NCBI GenBank assembly: GCA_025618425.1
Contig: CM046851.1
Span: 30,981,754 to 31,045,753, forward strand
Source: Heliocidaris tuberculata
Lineage: Eukaryota; Echinodermata; Echinoidea; Camarodonta; Echinometridae
Length of the DNA stretch: 64,000 nt
Direction of reading: 5' to 3'
Shown here: in pieces, positions 37,038 to 64,000 of the stretch
Layout of the letters: each line of letters opens with the position of its first letter
Position numbering within the stretch: the stretch's first letter is position 1
Notes under the pieces: model-generated
The model's database searches: none
What the model saw: only the letters and a program-made list of their open reading frames with translations
Told to the model about the DNA's origin: nothing
Made by a program: the position numbers and the translations under genes

Positions 37038-37329
37038 TTAAATTTTTTTTGGTGAAAAACTGCAAATAATACAAAGTAAGCAATCACTAACAGCCATCAA
37101 AAAGGCAAGCTTGATTTCTAGATCTGTAACAACTTGATGTTTTGTTAGTGCAACCTAGTCTGCAAGCACAGACCCTAATTTGACACTTGAACAGGATATT
37201 CTGTCTTGGGAACTACAGCCTAACCAAGGTTCCTCCTGGCGGTGAGTTACTAAAGTACAGGACATATGGACTGCAGTCTTCACAGTCTACTAATTCAGAC
37301 CTCCTGTTACACATTATGAATGACAAGGT

Positions 37330-37335
37330 TTTATT
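37330..37335 (-). terminator. Candidate STAMBP polyadenylation signal
   Basis: AATAAA on the minus strand, about 100 bases after the TGA at 37,438-37,436. It is the nearest canonical signal. It would give a short 3' UTR. Confidence 0.35.
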
Positions 37336-37435
37336 CCTGCAAACTAAATGCAACCTTCCAGGTAATTTCAAACATCATACCTAGGTTTTGATCCCATTAA
37401 TTTTATACTTCCTCTGTCGAGATCATGCTCTTCCT

Positions 37436-56016
<18,581 letters not shown>

Positions 56017-56163
56017 GTTGCCTGTAGCAATAACCTAAAAGTAATAAAGTTACAGGTATGTAATCTCGAATTCTGATTGTAATCACAAAAAAATATACAT
56101 TTTTATAGCATCCATCAAACTTTGCACAGGATCTGAGTGAGCAATTAAGTCACCTACATGTAA

Positions 56164-56598
56164 AGCCCACTGCACACTATATGATTGACTACGATCTGAT
56201 TTTAGAAATAAATTGCAATAGCATTAAATTGGGTATTTTAACAAGAGAAAGCTACGTGATTCAGCTTCTGAACAATAATATGAATACTCAACATACATGT
56301 AGGAATTTGGTGCAATGTCAGCCTTAAATCCGGAATAAGGGCCAACTCAGTTTCAAATCATAGACAATCACAGGACTGCTCTGACGTCACTATGATTTGT
56401 AGCCGATTTGGCCTTTCCTCTGACTAGAAGGCTTGTAATAGGCCGTAATTTCGATTTCGATTTTACCATCTATGTAACTATTCAGAACCTCAGTCAAACA
56501 TATTTGTTGTGTTTAACTGTTTATATCTAATGCTACAACTGTATAACGTTTTCTTTCAAAATCAGATCGTAAACCGATTGTCTAGTGTGCAGTGGGCT
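56164..56598. mobile_element. MITE with AGCCCACTGCACACTA ends
   Basis: About 45-base inverted ends (AGCCCACTGCACACTATATG and its inverse near GTGTGCAGTGGGCT, with ACGATCTGATTTT inside). It is 435 bp long and lies just upstream of the STAMBP start codon exon. Confidence 0.88.
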
Positions 56599-56719
56599 GA
56601 ACGCTCCAGCCCAGTCCAAATATATTTAGAAATATGCTTGGCAAGATCTACCCAGGGTAGCATCATCAGCACTGATACTGTCCTATTACCCCAGTTTCAG
56701 CCCAGCTACTCTAGTCTAA

Positions 56720-58810
56720 AGCCTTGTCTTAACAGACCTTTCTAGAACTAAATTGTCCGGACAATGTCCAGACAATTTTTCGTTACTCTGCCTGTTAAGA
56801 CGCTCCATGCGGGGTGTTTTCTGGACGTTGTCACAACAACTTTTCCATAAATTCTACCCTAGCCCGCCTAGGGTAACTTACCGTAATTACCGCGACAGTG
56901 TCGCAACAATATCCGGACAACCCTCCTGTTAAGATGCTCTCGAGATAATTTTCTCCCTGAACACCGGAAGCTGACAAGATGCATGCGCAATAGACCGGAC
57001 AGAAAATGACTCATCGCGGCAGATGGCATAATGGCAGAACATGTGCATGAATCAAAACACGGTCTTGTTTACAAAATGTGTTGCCCGTTTGAAAGTAGAT
57101 ATTAACAAGGGAAATGCCCAGGGCAGTCTCGCCTGCATCACGCAATTTTCGGGGCAAAATTTTCGCTTGGTGAAAAATCAAAGGTTGAAACACTTAAGGG
57201 GTGCTGCCCCTGAGCCTTCTCCCGCCCCCCCCCCCTTGTGGGCCAGGTACGCCATCTGTATAACTTAAATCCTTTCAAGTAAGATTTATTGGATGGTGAA
57301 GTTCATTTGAAATCAAGCTGTGTGTTTTAAAGCAGCAGAATATGTGTACATGAAATAATTGCCATTGGGACACTTTTGGGGTGCCGGTGGTGCCCCTCCA
57401 TCAGACCCCTTGAAGATAATGGTCTACAATACTTTAACAACTTGAAGTCTCCTTCCCCTAACAATGATTACTACCTATTAGTTTCCTTAAAATCTACATG
57501 TACATGTGGCAATATGTTTTTACAGAAGAAAGAAAAATGTCAATTTGGTGTCACAGGCTCTTGGGGGGGGGGGGGGGGGGGCTTTTGACCCCCCCCCCCC
57601 CCACCACTCCATCACTCCTTAAGGGATAGGTACCCTATTTGCATTCATTTAGATCCTCTTTGCCTAGGATGATTCTTACCTAGTTTGGTCAGAACCCAGC
57701 CATGCATTTAACAAATATCTCATTTTCACAATAGGGGCACTTTAAGGGCTGCTGCCACTGAGCCCCTGGAGGCAAGGTATCCTGTTTCAGAAATTGAGGT
57801 CTCCTTCCTCTAAGGATGATACCTACCAACTTTGCTAACAATCTTGCATCAGGGCTTAAAGAAGAAGCAAATATGAATCTAATTACTGTCATTATTGGTG
57901 CTCTTGGGGGTGGTGCCCCCAAGACTCCCCCCCCCCCCCCGGTAGGTACCCCCATCTATACTAACTTTGATCCTCCTTGCCTAAGGATGATCCCTGCCAA
58001 TTTTGGTTGAAATCCACTACCAGCAAAGAAGTCAAATGCATGTGTACAATACATGCACATACTACATGTACTCTATGTGGAGACAAAACTGAAATTTACC
58101 CAAAATTTAACCAAGTTAAACTGTCAGTTGGTGACCTTTAATGTGATGAAAATGTAAGATTTGGGTATTCATTTGAAAGAGGGTGACATGAAGACAATCC
58201 CTACCAAGAATGATGCCAAGTTTCAAAGAATTTGAACAAATACTTTTGAAACAAAGTAAAAATTCAAAAACTTAACCTCAGGTTAAGTTTTTGGAACACA
58301 ATTTAACTCAATTGACCTTAATTGACCTTTGATCTTGACTTTTGACCTGAAATTTGTTCCACATTATCTGTGATACTCTACAACACTTATGTTCACGTTT
58401 CATGGAAATCGGACATACACTTTTGAAATGAGAGCATTTCCAAAATTGTTGACGCCGTCACCGCCGTCGTCGGGAAAGCAGCGCCTACATCTCGCTTTTT
58501 GCTTATGCAGGCGAGACAAAAATTATGTAATACATGGTAAATTTTCAAACTTAACCATTGTGGATACATGATATCAGTACAGGCACTAGATTGCATTTCC
58601 CACGTTTGGTTTGAATCTCGCGCGCGACCGGCAAGTCAGGAATACATTGCTATGGAAACCGGCCAGGGGAAGGCTTTCAGCGTGTGTCTGTTGAGACGGT
58701 GCACGGGGCTCTCACCCATGTTTTTATTGTCTAATTGAGGAATGTTACCCTGGGTTTATTGTCAGGACGTTGTCGCGACATTGTCCGGACAAGGTCTGTT
58801 AAAACAGGGT
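56720..58810. mobile_element. 2.1-kb element with CTTAACAGACC-type inverted ends
   Basis: The left end reads GTCTTAACAGACC then TTGTCCGGAC. The right end reads GTCCGGACAAGGTCTGTTAAAA; the two are inverse. The flanks are CTAA and TTAA. The interior holds five loose tandem units (57.18-58.02 kb) and a GACGCCGTCACCGCC / GCAGGCGAGACAAAA module resembling a repeat I associate with echinoderm genomes. Confidence 0.65.
57180..58020 (+). repeat. Five degenerate tandem units with poly-G/C tracts
   Basis: Units of 130-200 bases share GGGGTGCTGCCCC-like, CCTTGCCTAAGGATGAT-like and CCAATTTTGGTTGAAATCC-like segments. Three carry long G or C homopolymers (57,222-57,235, 57,559-57,602, 57,928-57,941). Confidence 0.75.
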
Positions 58811-58996
58811 TTAAGGCACTGAGTAACAATGTTGAATAACAACAACCCACTAGATAGAGAAAGTGAGGTTAGCACTACACAGAAGATCGACCTGGAAACC
58901 CAACTGAAGAATTTACCGCATTTGTCTCTTAGATCCGGTAATAAAGGTGATAAAGGTACACAGTTTCAAGTGGGGCTGAGTGGTTCAGATATACAT

Positions 58997-60406
58997 AATC
59001 TAGACAGGAAAAAGGCCTGCCGATACACACAAAAGCTATTGAAGCCTATTCACCTGTTTAAGTTAATCTGGAGTACAAGGTTATCTTCGGATAAGCTTGT
59101 ACATGTATAAGTGGAAGAAGATATGTCGCTTTTATTTTTATAGCAGGATCAAGAATTCATGTGTAAGGTTATTCATATCAATTCTATTTCGTTTACATCT
59201 CGGAACTCTTCGTCATGTAAATCAAATTCTACTTTGTGAACGTCTCTGAAATTTTAAAGACGATACGGTGCATTTAATTTTATCAGAGGATCAAGTTTTC
59301 AATCGTCAGGTAAATCAAATTAATTCTATTTCATTTATGTCGCGGAAATCTTGAAGAAGATACAAGCAATGCTTTTATTTTTATCAGAATGGAATAGAAT
59401 GGATATGATTTAGTCTACCTGACAAATGAATTCTTGATCAGTAGAGCCACATGGCCGATTTGGGAGACTCTCTCCCACTTGGGAGACAATCTCTGATATT
59501 GGAGACTTTGCTAACAAGAGGACAATAGAAACAACACCAACAACAAAGCACCTTTTCCCGGCCAAATTTTTTCCCCTCAGAAATCAGAACCCCATTTGTT
59601 TTGTGTGTGGATCATAACAAAAAATGTTATGAAAACAAAAGTAGACAATATATTTTTAAAGTAGACGTCAAAAGGGGTACTTTTTCATGAGGAATCTGCT
59701 TATCACATAATTCACATTTTTTATTTTGAGACAAGGTAATCCCTTTACCGCAAATGTAAACAAAGAAAATTGGTCTCCTAAATGGCACTCACACTTATGC
59801 GAGGTTATTGGAGATAACCTCACACTCTGTACCTTCATACCGTGAGCAATTGCCTCCCATAGGCAAGTGTGTGATATCTTGCCCATATGTGTGCAGGAGA
59901 GGAGCAAGATCACCAACCAAAAACAGCCTGAAAATTTCACTTGATCAAGATGATAAAGATCCTATCGAAGGATCTGGCATGAAATTAGATATTCTATCAT
60001 TCTAAAATGTTGAAGGAAGTATTTTCTCAAAATTTTGCCGATTATATTGGTGTTTTTACCTCTTCAACTTAGAGGTCGTGACAGGCCAAAATTGACACAG
60101 CCCCATATAGACTATTATAGTGATGGTCCCGTGAGTGCCTAAATGGGAGACTGTCTCCCAAATAGGCCATCAAAAATGTTGACATAAGTCTCTGATAATA
60201 GAGATAGTCTCCTAAATAGGAAACAGTCTCCAATATCAGCCGTGCGCCTCTACCGTTGATCCTCGATACAAAATAAAAGCGTTGTATGTTCTTCAAGAGT
60301 TCCGAGACGCTTTATACGTCTTGAAAATTACTGATTACTAGCTTTCACGGGTGAATAGGCTTCAATAGCTTTTGTGTGTATCAGCGGGCCTTTATCCAGT
60401 CTAGAT
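58997..60406. mobile_element. 1.4-kb foldback with nested element
   Basis: AATCTAGACAGGAAAAAGGCCTGCCGATAC..AAGCTATTGAAGCCTATTCACC (58,997-59,053) is mirrored at 60,349-60,406. The arm continues with three direct sub-repeats containing CGCTTTTATTTTTAT..GGATCAAG. The centre holds a second inverted-repeat element. Confidence 0.75.
59441..60253. mobile_element. Nested element with GTAGAGCCAC / GCGCCTCTAC ends
   Basis: Terminal GTAGAG and CTCTAC are flanked by TTGATC copies. The arms contain multiple GGGAGACT..GTCTCC words. It interrupts the centre of the foldback at 58,997-60,406. Confidence 0.6.
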
Positions 60407-60769
60407 CATTCATACATACATGAGAGGAAAATAATTATTTAAAATTTCACTTTCAATTCTGAATCCCCAAATTTGTGGCACAGTAAGAGTTGAAGAGTCC
60501 CTGAATCAGGTAATCTAGCAAATTTAAGAAAATTAAATCTTGCTTAGAGCAATTTTGTTATGTCTGCTTTTAAATGTTGCAACAGTGAATGTTGGACACA
60601 GTCCTACATAGGCAAGGGCCTATGAGTGGACTCTATCCGAATTCAGATATAGCACGCGCGGAAATGAAAACAACATGTGTAAATTTTGGTGCTTCTGATT
60701 TTGCAGATTTCTGACACGCGCAAAAAAAAATCCTGCCAAGAACACTGTATATAAGTGCCTATGTATGTT

Positions 60770-63079
60770 AGACCGAAAATGCTGTCTCTCGTTCGTTAGC
60801 CTCTTATTTGGGTAGGGTCGGCTCTTCACTTAGAGACAGAAACGCTCCTATCACTCTGCTGTGCAAACTTACTGATAGCCGACGCACAGTCGGCATGTAG
60901 TTGTAAAAATATGTATATTTCGATTTTTAAAAATATTTTTATAAATTAAATAGATTAGGCCTAGGCTCTATACTTAAACAAATATGTTCAACTTACCAAT
61001 TTGACTGTTTTATTCCTTTTAATGCTCCTTTTTAAGGTAATTCAGGGTCCAAGGTACTCCTTTTGAAAATCTTACAGCCATATTCAAACTGTTTCCACTG
61101 CGCAGGAATGAAGTTGACATCGCATCCGTTCTAGTCTACGTACAAGGGAAAACGATTATGAAGGAAAAAATGTGATAAATTCATGACGAACTCGTACACA
61201 TTGATTTTTTTCCCTTCATAATCATTTTCCCTTGTACGTAGACTAGAACACTCATGGCGACTTTACTATACTTCGTGTGTAGACTCTAGGCAGTCATCCA
61301 CCTCAACACTTTCAAAACACCACTGCACAAAAGTCACCAACATTCACTCATAATCGGAATTTAATTTACAAAAAACGACACCAACATATTCATGAAATAC
61401 AATAAAATCAACTCACCGATGTTGGAAAAGATAATTCAAAAAATGAAATCCGTAATTTACTGTCACTTCTGACGAAACGGGGTATCGCAAGTCATGGTGT
61501 ACATTTCCTGATCGCCGCGAGCGCTGACATCTCCCGCTAAAAAATTCGGTCGTTAAAAGTTCGGTTCCTATCGCGCACACGTAAGTCCCGATTTTCCGCG
61601 TGTGCGATCGTAGAGATTGATGTGCCCGCGATACCGAGTTTCGTTGTGGACAAAATTTTGTTGGCCAATTTAGTCTAAAAACATCGGCAGCAGGAAAACA
61701 ACATGCGATCTCGAAAAAAATTGGCGGGGATTTCTTAGGTTTTGGACATGATTTTGAGTTTGGATTTTGCTGGAAATTTCAGTTCTTCCTAAAGGCCATT
61801 TAAGGTAGGAAAGAGATTTTAAAGCGCTGAATTTGAAAGGAAGTATTTTAAACATTTATCTTACTTTTCCCCCCATACCTTAAGTACATGCGATAGAAAA
61901 TGACTAGTATTTTTGCATTCGTCCCGCGTAGTGGTCAGTATGACCACTATTACGCGGTGTGGACTAGAACGGATGCGATGTCAACTTCATTCCTGCGCAG
62001 TGGAAACAGTTTGAATATGGTTGCAAGATTTTCAAACGGAGTACCTTGGACCCACTCATAGCGACTTTACTATACTTCGTGTGTAGACTCTAGGCAGTCA
62101 TCCACCTCGACACTTTCAAAACACCACTGCACAAAAGTCACCAACATTCACTCATAATCGGCATTTAATTTACAAGAAACGGCACCAACATATTCATGAA
62201 ATACAATAAATTCAACTCACCGATGTTGGAAAAGATAATTTCGAAAATGAAATCCGTAATTTACTGTCACTTCTGGCGAAACGGGGTATCGCAAGTCATG
62301 ATGTACATTTCCTGATCGCCGCGAGCGCTGACATCTCCCGCTAAAAAATTCGGTCGTTAAAAGTTCGGTTCCTATCGCGCACACGTAAGTCCCGATTTTC
62401 CGTGTGTGCGATCGTAGAGATCGATGTGCACGCGATACCGAGTTTCGTTGTGGACAAAATTTTATTGGCCGATTTAGTCTAAAAACATCGGCACCATGAA
62501 AACAACATGCGATCGCAAAAAAAATTGGCGGGGATTTCTTAGGTTTTGGACATGATTTTGACTTTGGATTTTGCTGGAAATATCAGAAGTTCTTCCTAAC
62601 GGCCATTTAAGGTAGGAAAGAGATTATAAAGCGCTGAATTTGAAAGGAAGTATTTTAAACATTTATCTTACTTTTCCCCCCATACCTTAAGTACATGCGA
62701 TAGAAAATGACTAGTATTTTTGCATTCGTCCCGCGTAGTGGTCAGTATGACCACTATATACGTGGTGTGCTTGGACCCTGAATTACCTGAAAAAGGAGCA
62801 TTAAAAGGAATAAAACAGTCAAATTGGTAAGTTGAACATATTCGTTTAAGTATAGAGCCTAGGCCTGACCTATCTATTTAATTTATATAGATCTATATTT
62901 TTACAAATTGAAATATAGGATCTACAATACATATTTTTACAACTACATGCCGACTGTTCGTTGGCTATCAGTAAGTTTGCACAGCAGAGTGATAGGAGCG
63001 TTTCTGTCTATAAGTGAAGAGCCGACCCTACCCAAATAAGAGGCTATAAACGAACGAGAGACAGAATTTTCGGTCTAGA
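60770..63079. repeat. 2.3-kb compound palindrome
   Basis: The outer arms are 60,770-61,052 and 62,771-63,079 (inverse, about 290 bases, high identity). Inside are block A (61,046-61,136) and its inverse A' (61,962-62,051), a hairpin at 61,131-61,249 with arms of about 45 bases, and two direct units of about 710 bases starting at 61,250 and 62,053 that look roughly 95% identical. Each unit ends in the palindrome TAGTGGTCAGTATGACCACTA. There is no coding capacity. Confidence 0.88.
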
Positions 63080-64000
63080 CCAATATGTGATTGTGAGTGA
63101 TCACGTTCGTTCAATTTTCATATCACTCAGTCAGAGATTCAACACATCATATTTAACAAGTGGGACTGAACATGTTTTTAAAAAAAGAGGCAAAATTTTC
63201 TCAATACACACTCGAAAATGACGTTCATCTTATAAATTGCACGAAATAATCTTACCCTGTCTATATTCTTGTATCTTCTACCTCTTTTGTTTTCAATATC
63301 AAGTAACGAAGAGCAATTTCTTAGCAGATAAAAATGACGATTTCTGCCTATTTTGGGAGATTACGTTTATCTGACAGTGTCAATGTAGAATGAATGAGTC
63401 GCAAACATGATTCGACCAGGCCAGACCTAGTACCTGTAGGCATAGTGCATGCGGCAAGGTAACTAGCTTTACTGAGATGTTATACCAGTCTCTCCCTCCC
63501 CTGCGCGCCTGGCCTGGATGCGAATTTTTTTCCACACATGTTAACGCAAATCATGAATTATTCATGAGCTGAGCTGCAAGACCGAAGTGCGCAAGCGCGT
63601 GGACTGAAGCGATCGGTAGACAGGATACACAAATTTGTTTGATATCAAACCAGGGCTTCCACTTTCAAGGAAATTTCTTTCAGGAAAAATAAGGAATTTT
63701 GAAAGTGTGAAGGACATCATTAAGGAAGTGGAAAAATTCAAGGAAATTCAAGGAAAATTGAACAAATATCCAAGAAAAATCCCAAATAAAAGAAAATTTA
63801 AGGAAATTCTTGAAAGTGAAAATTAAAAGTAAAATATGGAAAATAAGGCATAATTGCAGAGTAAAGAAATAACATTTTGGATATAATATTCAGTTAGTCT
63901 GATCCATTTACGAGTAGAACTAACTATATTATGGTCCGGTCATGTCTTGTCTTGAGAACTATGTGTGTGACATGAAGTCGGTGCTGGATCTACAAAATAT
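63080..64000. other. No supported gene; possible STAMBP upstream promoter zone
   Basis: A locally GC- and CpG-richer patch at 63,480-63,615 could be promoter-like, but nothing ties it to STAMBP. The open frame at 63,635-63,826 is a run of AAGGAAATT repeats and is not a gene. Confidence 0.4.

Noticed and set aside
63635..63826. Lys/Glu-rich plus-strand frame
   Set aside because: Built of repeated AAGGAAATT(C) words; simple-sequence artefact.

Overview
The window is eukaryotic nuclear DNA: AT-rich, intron-rich, and packed with short self-complementary TACATGTA runs, long G/C homopolymers, foldback elements and a tRNA-derived SINE. The one clear gene has short phase-compatible GT-AG exons. This combination fits a marine deuterostome, most likely an echinoderm and probably a sea urchin; the species is an inference from repeat style, not a match.

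The securely identified gene is on the minus strand between 56,016 and 37,436. It is an orthologue of STAMBP (AMSH), the JAMM-type K63-specific endosomal deubiquitinase. Eleven coding exons join in frame to 484 residues: an N-terminal USP8-dimer/MIT-like domain, a charged coiled coil, a Gly/Ala/Pro linker, an SH3-binding motif and a complete MPN+ catalytic domain. Intron 10 (8.7 kb) and the other introns are loaded with repeats: a 213-225 bp satellite array (39.78-41.35 kb), a degenerate tandem array (38.3-39.5 kb), a SINE (47.1-47.4 kb), several MITEs, and microsatellites. Exon 8 is bracketed by an inverted repeat pair. Intron 7 carries two decayed copies of the end of exon 7 with its splice donor.

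The left 37 kb has no complete gene. A minus-strand first coding exon (26,876-26,783) with a signal-anchor-like peptide, a strong donor and a CRE upstream probably starts a gene running leftwards. A membrane-segment exon at 247-174 could belong to it or to another gene. Otherwise this part is a graveyard of non-autonomous DNA transposons: many TTAA-flanked foldback elements from several families (about 1.4, 9.3, 13.7, 21.2, 21.9, 22.9, 23.3, 33.1, 36.5 and 45.8 kb), two hAT-type elements with perfect 8-bp target duplications (10.4-11.6 and 13.3-15.7 kb), a possible 5.5-kb element with GGATCCTG subterminal repeats (12.5-18.05 kb), and a 0.66-kb palindrome at 2.8 kb. Nested insertions are resolvable because empty sites exist in sibling copies within the window.

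The right end (56-64 kb) lies upstream of the STAMBP start codon. It holds further inverted-repeat elements, notably a 2.3-kb compound palindrome (60.77-63.08 kb) with two nearly identical 0.7-kb internal units. No rRNA or functional tRNA gene, CRISPR array or prokaryotic feature was seen.
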